Below, piece by piece: positions 24,200 through 31,604 of a stretch of 51,353 nucleotides of DNA. The position numbers and the translations under genes are program-made. Position 1 is the first letter of the stretch. Each line of letters opens with the position of its first letter. The DNA comes from Agathobacter sp. (GTDB lineage: Bacteria > Bacillota > Clostridia > Lachnospirales > Lachnospiraceae), in assembly GCA_022767075.1 (NCBI GenBank), contig JALEPP010000052.1, forward strand, positions 1 to 51,353, read 5' to 3'. The notes under the pieces are model-generated. The model did no database searches. It had not been told where the DNA came from and worked only from the letters and a program-made list of their open reading frames with translations.

Positions 24200-25345
24200 C
24201 TACATAAGCTTGTCTGCAAGCTCCATGGCTTTCGCAGTCATAGCATCAATGTTGTAATATTTGTACTCCGCAAGACGTCCCAGCAGATGAAAATTCTCAT
24301 ACTCCTTAGCAATTGCTTGGTACTGCTCGTAAAGAGCCTGATTCTTTGGTTCAAGAATCGCATAGTAAGGTGTCTCTCCCTTGGCTCCGGTATAGGCAAA
24401 CGGATACTCCCTTACAATGGTAGTGCCCTTACAATCCTTCTGGCCTGTAAGATACTTAAACTCTGTGATACGAGTGAACTCCTCGCTTACGGTATAGTTT
24501 ACCACACTGTGTCCCTGGAAGGAATCCTGTTCCAAATGCTCGAATTTGAAATCCAGGGAGCGATACGGAAGTCTTCCAAACCTGCACTGGAAAAGCTCAT
24601 CAATGGCCCCTGTAAAAATGAACTGTCCTTCAAATGGTTTTCCCTCAAAGTAGATTACCCCATTTTCAAAGGACATCACATCTGCGCAGTCTGTACCCAG
24701 TCTCACCTCAATGTTTTTGTGATCTAACATCTTTTCAAACATTGGAGTGAAGCCATCCAACGGCATTCCCTGGTATTTATCTCCAAAATAGCGATTGTCA
24801 TAGGAAATGACTACAGGCACACGTCCTGTTACCTCCGGGCTGATTTCCTCCGGAGTCTGTCCCCACTGCTTCATAGTGTAACGAAGGAATACGTTCTGAT
24901 ATACATACTCTGCAATTTCCTGAATCTGAGGATCCTCGTTCTCCCGAAGCTTCATGATTGGCACGCGAGAGCCTTCCCCATAGGTATCAATAAGCTTCTT
25001 CTCAAGCGTATCCGCTTTTTCTTTCTCATACACCATATGTAAGGTATTCAGGTTAAACGGTACCGGAATTAACTGATCTCCAACCTTTGCTACCACCTCA
25101 TGGCCAAAATCGTACCAATCGGTAAAACGCGACAAGAACTCTCTCACAGGCTCTAGGCTGGTATGGAAAATATGTGGACCGTATTGATGAATCAATACTC
25201 CATATTCGTCCTGCACATCGTAGCAGTTTCCACCAATATGGTTTCTCCGCTCCACAACCAGTACCTTCTTATTGCCCTCTTCTGCTAGCTTTCTGGCAGC
25301 AACAGACCCTGCAATTCCTGCTCCTGCGATGATTACATCATACAT
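24200..25345 (-). CDS. glf: UDP-galactopyranose mutase
   Basis: A 381-residue flavoenzyme that interconverts UDP-galactopyranose and UDP-galactofuranose. It has the FAD-binding start YDVIIAGAGIAGSVAARKLAE, then ERRNHIGGNCYDVQDEYGVLIHQYGPHIFHT, KQWGQTPEEIS and the C-terminal LGRLAEYKYYNIDAM, all classic Glf motifs. The start at 25345 has AAAGGG seven bases upstream; the ORF-track start seven codons earlier has none. With the following GT2 gene it forms a two-gene galactofuranose module for a cell-surface glycan or glycolipid. Confidence 0.95.
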   Translation of the reverse strand: MYDVIIAGAGIAGSVAARKLAEEGNKKVLVVERRNHIGGNCYDVQDEYGVLIHQYGPHIFHTSLEPVREFLSRFTDWYDFGHEVVAKVGDQLIPVPFNLNTLHMVYEKEKADTLEKKLIDTYGEGSRVPIMKLRENEDPQIQEIAEYVYQNVFLRYTMKQWGQTPEEISPEVTGRVPVVISYDNRYFGDKYQGMPLDGFTPMFEKMLDHKNIEVRLGTDCADVMSFENGVIYFEGKPFEGQFIFTGAIDELFQCRFGRLPYRSLDFKFEHLEQDSFQGHSVVNYTVSEEFTRITEFKYLTGQKDCKGTTIVREYPFAYTGAKGETPYYAILEPKNQALYEQYQAIAKEYENFHLLGRLAEYKYYNIDAMTAKAMELADKLM

Positions 25346-25429
25346 AATCCAACCCTTTCTATTCACATTTATTCATAATTTATTCTTTACCTTTTTATGG
25401 AAAAGTTTCCCTCTTCCCGTTTCCAGTTT

Positions 25430-25435
25430 ATTATA
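25430..25435 (-). promoter_or_regulatory. -10 box for the glf operon
   Basis: Read on minus, GTGTATAAT gives a consensus TATAAT about 85 bases before glf. The -35 (TTGATG with 20-base spacing) is poor. Confidence 0.4.
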
Positions 25436-25599
25436 CACGAAAAAGACGCATATCCCATCAATTTTTTCTTAAAAAGTAATGAATATTTCTTAATCTGTAT
25501 ATCTCTAGTACTATAGTCACAACATTTTGTTCATAATTTATTTACAGAATTCTCACAAAGAAAACATTACAAGGTCACAAATGATGGATATACTACAAT

Positions 25600-25742
25600 C
25601 ATACAAGAGATAATTAACATTTTCTTTTTCATACCCCCTGCATCTTCGGACGCAGGGTCCTCCCAAATATCAGTGTGCGAACACTTTTCATAAATCTTTT
25701 TCATATGAATGGCCGGCAATTAGTTGCCGGCTTCCTCTTTTT
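25600..25742 (+). ncRNA. Candidate small RNA or leader with three tetraloop hairpins and a terminator
   Basis: In a 500-base gap without genes, three consecutive hairpins are seen. CCCTGC-A-TC-TTCG-GA-C-GCAGGG (25636-25657) has a UUCG tetraloop. AGTGT-GCGA-ACACT (about 25671-25684) has a GNRA loop. GCCGGCAA-TTAG-TTGCCGGC (25712-25731) is followed by TTCCTCTTTTTG, a plus-strand intrinsic terminator. No plus-strand gene precedes it, so it should end a short RNA of unknown start. No consensus promoter was found upstream. It could instead be an attenuated leader of the lipase-like gene. Confidence 0.4.
25712..25742 (+). terminator. Plus-strand intrinsic terminator without an upstream gene
   Basis: A perfect 8-bp GC-rich stem, GCCGGCAA/TTGCCGGC, with loop TTAG, then TTCCTCTTTTTG. 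On minus there is no T tract, so it works only on plus. Confidence 0.75.
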
Positions 25743-25767
25743 GTCGCTCCTTCTGATTTCCTCCGAT

Positions 25768-25795
25768 TTACAAGACGTTTTATTTCGAATAAAAT
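25768..25795 (+). promoter_or_regulatory. Promoter of the lipase-like gene
   Basis: TTACAA-16-TAAAAT, with transcription starting near 25802 and a leader of about 45 bases. Its position downstream of the track's GTG start argues for the ATG at 25848. Confidence 0.6.
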
Positions 25796-25847
25796 AGTGT
25801 TAATACATAATAATAATGCTAACAGACGATTTCATGGGAGTCATAAC

Positions 25848-26939
25848 ATGTCTAACAATAACACAATGACCAACTACATACAACTTCGAGGAGATCTCTC
25901 CTTTTTCTTTCATCCGTTTCAGGAGGTGGATTCCATGGTACTTACCCAGCTGTCCTATCTGGATTTTGCTGACTATGTACCCGGTGCAGATACGGTATCC
26001 CATTTATCCCATATCCCCTACGGTCAAATGCCTACCCTTTCTCTCATCGCAATCCAGTTTGAACACAATCACCCTGATAGAGATGAAGAGCTTGAGAAAA
26101 CATACCAGTTTTTAAAGCTGGTGGGAGAAAGCAAACGCTACGGCTCCATCCGGGTTGGTTACTACGTGAATGACGTGGATTTTGCCAAGGAAAAACAGTT
26201 CAGTGCCGTGACCTTCTTTTTCCATCCCTTTCATGCTTTTGTTGCATTTAGGGGAACCGACCAGCACATGGTCTCCTGGAAGGAGAACTTTGGCCTAACC
26301 TATGCCGCCACCATCGGTGCCGAAGAGGATGCCGCCACCTATTTGCAATTCATTGGGAAACACTTTCCCCTGTTGCTGAAGGTTGGAGGACATTCCAAGG
26401 GTGGCGCCCTGGCTCTCTATGCGTGTCGCATGGTTTCCAACCGTTTGTTTCATAAGATTACAGATGTGTTTTTGTTCGATGCTCCCGGCACCTTAGAGGA
26501 TCCCACCCTTGACCCTAAGGTTACCAGATACGCATCCAAAATTCACGCTTATGTACCGGAGGGCTCCATTGTGGGGCAGATGATGATTCCATACACGCCT
26601 CAGACTGTGGTAAAAAGCAACGGACATCGCATCTATCAGCACAGCATGGCTACCTGGCTTGTAGCCTCCAACAGCTTTGACTATGCCCCGGACCGCAATG
26701 ATTTCAGCTATCAGATGTCCGAACAGATCAATCAATGGATTTATGGTCTCCCCTTGGAAAATCGTAAGGACAATGTCAATCAATTCTTTGATCTGTTAGA
26801 TTCCAATGGCATTAAGACCTTTTATGAGGCCACTCATATGGATATCAAAAAGCTTCTGGGACTTTTGGTTAAGACCACAAAAATGTCCAAGGAGAATCGA
26901 GACCTCCTTGGACTGATTATCAAAAACCTATTCTTCTAA
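25848..26939 (+). CDS. Mbeg1-like (DUF2974) alpha/beta-hydrolase
   Basis: A 363-residue soluble protein of the lipase-like Mbeg1/DUF2974 family. FDAFYR-type motifs are absent, but the segment VGGHSKGGALALYACRMV holds the nucleophile-elbow Ser (GxSxGG). Upstream AFVAFRGTDQHMVSWKENF is the conserved oxyanion region of class 3-like lipases (FRGTD). The substrate is unknown. The ORF track uses GTG at 25797, but GGGAG seven bases before ATG 25848 and the promoter position favour the latter. It is transcribed alone on plus. Confidence 0.8.
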   Translation: MSNNNTMTNYIQLRGDLSFFFHPFQEVDSMVLTQLSYLDFADYVPGADTVSHLSHIPYGQMPTLSLIAIQFEHNHPDRDEELEKTYQFLKLVGESKRYGSIRVGYYVNDVDFAKEKQFSAVTFFFHPFHAFVAFRGTDQHMVSWKENFGLTYAATIGAEEDAATYLQFIGKHFPLLLKVGGHSKGGALALYACRMVSNRLFHKITDVFLFDAPGTLEDPTLDPKVTRYASKIHAYVPEGSIVGQMMIPYTPQTVVKSNGHRIYQHSMATWLVASNSFDYAPDRNDFSYQMSEQINQWIYGLPLENRKDNVNQFFDLLDSNGIKTFYEATHMDIKKLLGLLVKTTKMSKENRDLLGLIIKNLFF

Positions 26940-26966
26940 ACTAATTTTTGCATAAATGGAAACGTA

Positions 26967-28064
26967 TTACTCATCTATCTTTTTAAAATAGGAAGCATAT
27001 GCCAAAAAAGCACTTGGGATTGCATATTTTTCTGTGGCGGTAACCGCATCTACAAAGATATGCTTTTCCGGGGCTTTTTTTATCTCTGTATCCTCAATCT
27101 TTATGAGGTATCCTGTCATATGCCACTCTATGTGCGAAAAAATATGCTTACTGTCCGGCAATTTCTTGATATAAAGGGGACCATATCCCTGTTCCTTTAC
27201 CCACTCAAGTGCTTCCTGCTCGGATAGGGAGCCCTCTGCACCGGGAAGCTCGTATAGCCCCGCCAGAAGCCCTTTATTGGGTCTTTTCTGGATTGCAACT
27301 GTATCTCCCTGTCTGATAATAAAGATGGTTCTGTTTTCAATTCTTCTCTTTTTGGCTTTGGTCTTGACCGGAATCTGATCAATCAGCTGTTCTTTTTTTG
27401 CCACACACAGCTCCTGCCATGGACACTCTTCACAATGAGGCGCTCCATTTGGCACGCACACCATGGCTCCAAGCTCCATTAGAGCCTGATTCAGAGTAGA
27501 AGGATTACATTTTGTCTCCTCCATCACCGCACGAAGCTTATCCTCCATGTGCCTCTTCACCTGAGGCTTCATAATGTCAGAGGTATCCCCTGTGAGTCTT
27601 GAAATCACGCGGAGTACGTTGCCGTCTACTGCGGGCTCCGGTTTCCCATATGCAATGGATGAGATGGCTCCTGCGGTGTAGGAGCCAATACCCTTTAATT
27701 TCAAAAGTTCCTGATAGTCATCCGGAATCATGCCGCCATACTCCTCCATAATCTGTACGGCAGCCACATGAAGATTTCTCACGCGGTTATAATATCCTAG
27801 TCCCTCCCAGAGCTTTAGGTACTCCTCTTCCGTGGCATTTGCCAGAGCCTCCACATCTCCAAGCTTTCTGATAAACCGATCAAAATATGGTTTCACCGCT
27901 TCTACTCTGGTCTGCTGCAGCATGATTTCAGAAATCCACACATAATAAGGCAAGGGTTCCTCACGCCATGGAAGGACCCTTGCATTTTCCAGAAACCACT
28001 GTTCCAGTGGCTTTACCATCTGATTTAACTCAAAACAATCAATTCCTGTCCTACTGTGCGTCAT
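26967..28064 (-). CDS. mutY: A/G-specific adenine DNA glycosylase (MutY)
   Basis: A 365-residue repair enzyme that removes adenine opposite 8-oxoguanine. The HhH-GPD domain contains VWISEIMLQQTRVEAV (catalytic Glu46), the hairpin LLKLKGIGSYTAGAISS and AVDGNVLRVISR (Asp147). The iron-sulfur loop cysteines are 203, 211, 214 and 220, a C-X7-C-X2-C-X5-C spacing, one residue longer in the first gap than E. coli MutY. The C-terminal third is a NUDIX-like 8-oxoG recognition domain (VAIQKRPNKGLLAGLYELPG). The gene overlaps degV by 14 bases and is probably co-translated with it. Confidence 0.95.
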   Translation of the reverse strand: MTHSRTGIDCFELNQMVKPLEQWFLENARVLPWREEPLPYYVWISEIMLQQTRVEAVKPYFDRFIRKLGDVEALANATEEEYLKLWEGLGYYNRVRNLHVAAVQIMEEYGGMIPDDYQELLKLKGIGSYTAGAISSIAYGKPEPAVDGNVLRVISRLTGDTSDIMKPQVKRHMEDKLRAVMEETKCNPSTLNQALMELGAMVCVPNGAPHCEECPWQELCVAKKEQLIDQIPVKTKAKKRRIENRTIFIIRQGDTVAIQKRPNKGLLAGLYELPGAEGSLSEQEALEWVKEQGYGPLYIKKLPDSKHIFSHIEWHMTGYLIKIEDTEIKKAPEKHIFVDAVTATEKYAIPSAFLAYASYFKKIDE

Positions 28065-28956
28065 AATCTGCTCTCTTTACAATGGAAACCCCAAGCGGAT
28101 ATGGTCCCGTGTGCACACTGATGGTTGCACCAATCTGATATAGGGGGATCTCATCAATTCCCAGTCTGGTGCGAATCATATCTGCAAGCATCTCACGAAA
28201 TACCTTTGGTTCCTCCATATCATATCCATAACCGATACAAAATGCGTACTCTCCCGGTTTTGCTTTTACCTCATCCAGATATGCTGCGGTCATGTCCACA
28301 ACCTTCTGCATTGCCTTCCTGCGATTTCTGGTAATGCCGGAAGGGAAGATTTCTCCCTCTCTTAACGTAATCAATGGCTGAATTTTTAATGCACCACCCG
28401 CCAGAGACGCAAGCTTTCCGATGCGTCCGCCATGAGCAAGGTAATCAATACTTCCAACCGTAAAGAAAATACGTCCGGACTCACGAATCTCAAGAAGTCT
28501 TGCCACACTCCGGTCAAAATCCCAGCCCAAATCTCTTGCTCTGCAAGCCTCCTGTACATACAACCCCTGCAATACCGTATCCTGAATACTGTCAATCACT
28601 TCGATTTTTGCATCAGGGTACTCCTCAAGAATCATGGTTCTTGCATTTAAAGCAGCTTCCTGAGAGCCACTGAATTTTCTGGTAATACAGATACAGATCA
28701 TTGGGATATTCTGCTTGGCGTACTCCTCAAACACATCATAGTAATCCTGAATCGCCGGAAGTGATGATTTTGGAAACGTCTTAGGATCATCTACCATTCT
28801 CTGATAGAAATCCCTGATACCAATCTCTTCGATTTCCTTATAGTAATGCTCTCCATCAAAGGATACATAAAAAGGAACTACACGAATGTCCTTCTCCTTG
28901 CAAAGCTCCGGAGATAAATCCAGTGCTCCATCGCTGATAATCTGAATGTTACTCAT
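28051..28956 (-). CDS. DegV-family fatty-acid-binding protein (FakB-like)
   Basis: A 301-residue DegV protein: an N-terminal domain starting IQIISDGALDLSPEL, ITRKFSGSQEAALNA, then the hallmark GSIDYLAHGGRIGKLASLAGG and a C-terminal GATISVHTGPYPLGV. DegV/FakB proteins bind a fatty acid and present it to the kinase FakA for phosphorylation; no fakA lies nearby. It is translated from an ATG near a repeat-rich upstream region (28982-29096), which forms its 5' leader. mutY overlaps its 3' end. Confidence 0.9.
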   Translation of the reverse strand: MSNIQIISDGALDLSPELCKEKDIRVVPFYVSFDGEHYYKEIEEIGIRDFYQRMVDDPKTFPKSSLPAIQDYYDVFEEYAKQNIPMICICITRKFSGSQEAALNARTMILEEYPDAKIEVIDSIQDTVLQGLYVQEACRARDLGWDFDRSVARLLEIRESGRIFFTVGSIDYLAHGGRIGKLASLAGGALKIQPLITLREGEIFPSGITRNRRKAMQKVVDMTAAYLDEVKAKPGEYAFCIGYGYDMEEPKVFREMLADMIRTRLGIDEIPLYQIGATISVHTGPYPLGVSIVKRADYDAQ

Positions 28957-28981
28957 GTTACTTTCATACCTTTCTTATTCT

Positions 28982-29096
28982 ATGGGGACGTTCCTTTTTC
29001 CACGGGGAGCGTCCCTTTCCACGGGGACAGGTCCTTTCCATGGGGAGTGTCCCTTCCCATGGGGAACGTCCCTTTCCATGGGGAACGTCCCCATGG
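28982..29096. repeat. Six-copy tandem array of a 19-bp palindromic GGGGA-type repeat
   Basis: Six head-to-tail units begin at 28982, 29002, 29021, 29040, 29059 and 29078, with spacing 20, 19, 19, 19, 19. The consensus is ATGGGGAACGTCCCTTTCC. Each unit contains a near-palindrome (GGGGAACGTCCCC) and units meet at CCATGG. It lies 26 bases before the degV start codon. The pattern resembles REP-type extragenic palindromes. It generates the false ORF 28975-29253. Confidence 0.85.
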
Positions 29097-29189
29097 ATAT
29101 AGTTTTTAATACTACATCATAGGTTTTATATGTCCTTATCATAATACAAATAATACGAAATGAAATGGTTTTTATTATTTTTTTATAAT

Positions 29190-29219
29190 TTGTGGTGATT
29201 CTCCTGACTTTGGTAGAAT
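29190..29219 (+). promoter_or_regulatory. Upstream promoter of the crotonase gene
   Basis: TTGTGG-18-TAGAAT, with an extended -10 (TGGTAGAAT). It lies 50 bases upstream of the stronger promoter P1. Confidence 0.45.
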
Positions 29220-29246
29220 TTTGGTATATTTTTTTATGCCAACAGA

Positions 29247-29275
29247 TTGACAATTTTTTATCAAAGTGGTAGAAT
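29247..29275 (+). promoter_or_regulatory. Main promoter of the crotonase gene
   Basis: TTGACA-17-TAGAAT with an extended -10 TGG triplet. Transcription would start near 29282, 38 bases before the ATG. Confidence 0.85.
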
Positions 29276-29319
29276 CTGTTTATCTGTTAAAAGATTAACT
29301 ATTAGGAGGACGATAGGAA

Positions 29320-30123
29320 ATGGCTGAATTTAAAAATTTAACATTGGAAGTCGCTGACGGAATTGCTACACTTGCAATCTCACGTCCAGCAGCATTAAAC
29401 GCTTTGAACAGCGAGACATTAGACGAGCTCAACGTTTGCTTAAGCGAAATCGAGAAAAATGACGACATTAAGGTTGTTATTTTAACCGGTGGTCCGGACA
29501 AGAAGGACAACGCATTTAAGTCATTCGTAGCAGGAGCTGATATCGCTGAGATGGTGAACTTCACTGCACCAGAAGCAAGAGCTTTCGGTATCAAAGCCAG
29601 TGAGCCTTTCTTCAAATTGAACAACATGCGTCAGGTTACTATCGCTGCTGTTAACGGATTTGCACTTGGCGGTGGATGCGAAATCGCTATGGCATGTGAT
29701 ATCCGTATCGCAAGCGACAATGCTATCTTCGGACAGCCAGAGACTGGTCTTGGAATCATCCCTGGATTCGGCGGAACTCAGAGACTTGCTCGTCTTGTTG
29801 GAATGGGACGTGCAAAAGAATTGATTTTCACCTGTGACAACATCGACGCCAACGAAGCTTACCGCATCGGCCTTGTAAATAAAGTAGTTGCAAAAGAAGA
29901 GCTTATGCCAACCGCTAAAGCTATGGCAGCTAAGATTATTTCAAAAGGTAGCTACGCTATATCTGTTGCAAAAGCAGCAATCAACAACGGCTACGACATG
30001 GACATCAAGAACGCAGTTGAGATGGAAGCTAACCTCTTCGGCGTAGTAAACGATACCCATGACAAGAAGGAAGGTATGGGCGCATTCTTAGAGAAGCGTG
30101 CTGCTAACCTTACTGATTTCTAA
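29320..30123 (+). CDS. Enoyl-CoA hydratase / 3-hydroxybutyryl-CoA dehydratase (crotonase)
   Basis: A 267-residue crotonase-fold enzyme. The oxyanion-hole stretch VNGFALGGGCEIAMACD holds catalytic Glu121, and FGQPETGLGIIPGFGG holds Glu141; both are kept, so hydratase activity is expected. The closest role is dehydration of 3-hydroxybutyryl-CoA to crotonyl-CoA in butyrate formation (Crt). No thl, hbd, bcd or etf genes are adjacent, so it is a detached gene. AGGAGG ten bases upstream, two promoters and frequent use of common codons suggest strong expression. A bidirectional terminator follows. Confidence 0.88.
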   Translation: MAEFKNLTLEVADGIATLAISRPAALNALNSETLDELNVCLSEIEKNDDIKVVILTGGPDKKDNAFKSFVAGADIAEMVNFTAPEARAFGIKASEPFFKLNNMRQVTIAAVNGFALGGGCEIAMACDIRIASDNAIFGQPETGLGIIPGFGGTQRLARLVGMGRAKELIFTCDNIDANEAYRIGLVNKVVAKEELMPTAKAMAAKIISKGSYAISVAKAAINNGYDMDIKNAVEMEANLFGVVNDTHDKKEGMGAFLEKRAANLTDF

Positions 30124-30167
30124 TTCGCTTTTCCATATTAATTCACTATAGAAAAGATTTTTCCACT

Positions 30168-30200
30168 AAAAAAGACGCGTGTTTTACACGCGTCTTTTTC
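30168..30200. terminator. Bidirectional terminator between crotonase gene and serS
   Basis: AAAAAGACGCGTG and CACGCGTCTTTTT form a perfect 13-bp stem around TTTTA, with T runs on both strands. Confidence 0.95.
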
Positions 30201-30213
30201 TATCTGTAATTGT

Positions 30214-31503
30214 CTATTTAGTCGGAATCAATTTTTCCTGACCGCCCATGTATGGCTGTAATGCTTTTGGAATATTCACAGAGCCATCTGCATTGAGGTT
30301 ATTCTCAAGGAAAGCAATGAGCATACGTGGTGGTGCCACTACGGTGTTGTTTAAGGTGTGTGCAAAGTATTTGCTTCCGTCTTCCCCTTTTACACGAATT
30401 TTGAGACGTCTTGCCTGAGCATCTCCAAGGTTCGAACAGCTTCCTACCTCGAAATACTTCTTCTGACGAGGTGACCATGCCTCTACGTCACAGGATTTTA
30501 CTTTAAGGTCTGCAAGGTCACCGGAGCAGCACTCTAAGGTACGTACCGGAATATCCAGACTTCTGAACAAATCTACCGTATTCTGCCAGAGCTTCTCATA
30601 CCACATCTTTGATTCTTCCGGTTTACATACTACTACCATTTCCTGTTTCTCGAACTGATGGATACGGTAAACACCACGCTCCTCAATACCATGAGCTCCT
30701 TTTTCCTTACGGAAGCATGGAGAATAGCTGGTAAGGGTGTATGGAAGCTTGGCTTCATCGTTGATGGTGTCAATGAATTTACCAATCATTGAGTGCTCTG
30801 AGGTACCGATCAAATAGAGGTCCTCTCCCTCAATTTTGTACATCATGGCATCCATCTCTTCGAAGCTCATAACACCGGTTACAACGTTAGAACGAATCAT
30901 AAATGGTGGAATTACGTAGGTGAATCCACGGTTAATCATAAAGTCCCTTGCATAGGAGATGACAGATGAATGTAATCTGGCAATGTCTCCCATCAGATAG
31001 TAGAAGCCGTTTCCTGCCACTCTTCCTGCGGCATCTAGGTCGATACCATCGAAGCGCTCCATAATCTCGGTATGGTATGGTACCTCGAAATCCGGAACAA
31101 CCGGCTCACCGTATTTCTGAATCTCAACGTTGCAGCTGTCGTCCGGTCCAATCGGAACAGAAGGATCAATGATGTTTGGAATGCTCATCATGATGTTGGT
31201 TACTTTCTCTGAAAGCTCCTTTTCCATTGGTTCAAGCTCTGCAAGTCTCTTAGAAATCTGAGCCACCTCTGCTTTTACAGCTTCCGCTTCTTCCTTTTTG
31301 CCCTGTGCCATCAAAGCTCCAATCTGCTTTGATATCTGATTCTTTTTGGCGCGCAGCTCATCGGCTTCCTGCTGAGCAGCTCTGGACTGCTTGTCTAACT
31401 CTATTACCTCATCCACAAGTGGAAGCTTGTGATCCTGAAATTTCTTTTTGATGTTCTCTTTTACCGCATCTGGGTTTTCACGTAAAAATTTTAAATCAAT
31501 CAT
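30214..31503 (-). CDS. serS: Seryl-tRNA synthetase
   Basis: A class II synthetase of 429 residues. The N-terminal antiparallel coiled coil (residues about 30-100, rich in Lys, Glu and Ala) binds the long variable arm of tRNA-Ser. Motif 2 is SPCFRKEKGAHGIEERGVYR, and motif 3 lies in HTLNNTVVAPPRMLIAFLEN near the end. Motif 3 wording differs from the common bacterial LNGSGLA form, but the arginine is present. GGAAGGG seven bases upstream fixes the start. There is no T-box; a simple promoter TTGTAT-17-TACAAT precedes it. Confidence 0.94.
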   Translation of the reverse strand: MIDLKFLRENPDAVKENIKKKFQDHKLPLVDEVIELDKQSRAAQQEADELRAKKNQISKQIGALMAQGKKEEAEAVKAEVAQISKRLAELEPMEKELSEKVTNIMMSIPNIIDPSVPIGPDDSCNVEIQKYGEPVVPDFEVPYHTEIMERFDGIDLDAAGRVAGNGFYYLMGDIARLHSSVISYARDFMINRGFTYVIPPFMIRSNVVTGVMSFEEMDAMMYKIEGEDLYLIGTSEHSMIGKFIDTINDEAKLPYTLTSYSPCFRKEKGAHGIEERGVYRIHQFEKQEMVVVCKPEESKMWYEKLWQNTVDLFRSLDIPVRTLECCSGDLADLKVKSCDVEAWSPRQKKYFEVGSCSNLGDAQARRLKIRVKGEDGSKYFAHTLNNTVVAPPRMLIAFLENNLNADGSVNIPKALQPYMGGQEKLIPTK

Positions 31504-31538
31504 GGTTATGCCCTTCCTACTTTTATTTCACTTTTGAC

Positions 31539-31567
31539 ATTGTACTCTGAAATGGCTCAAAATACAA
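31539..31567 (-). promoter_or_regulatory. Promoter of serS
   Basis: Read on minus, TTGTAT-17-TACAAT, 36 bases before the start codon. A perfect 12-bp palindrome, TTTGCCGGCAAA, lies upstream at 31592-31603. Confidence 0.65.
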
Positions 31568-31604
31568 GTGTTTCCAACATATCTAAGGCTATTTGCCGGC
31601 AAAA

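Noticed and set aside
25636-25657. UUCG hairpin as an intrinsic terminator
   Set aside because: Neither strand has a T tract after the stem; it is a structural hairpin only.
28975-29253. 92-residue minus ORF with a repeated MERDVPHGKG-like peptide
   Set aside because: It is a translation of the 19-bp tandem repeat plus A/T-rich promoter sequence, with no ribosome binding site; not a gene.
31504-31604. T-box upstream of serS
   Set aside because: The leader is only about 30 bases past a good promoter and has no T-box sequence or terminator.
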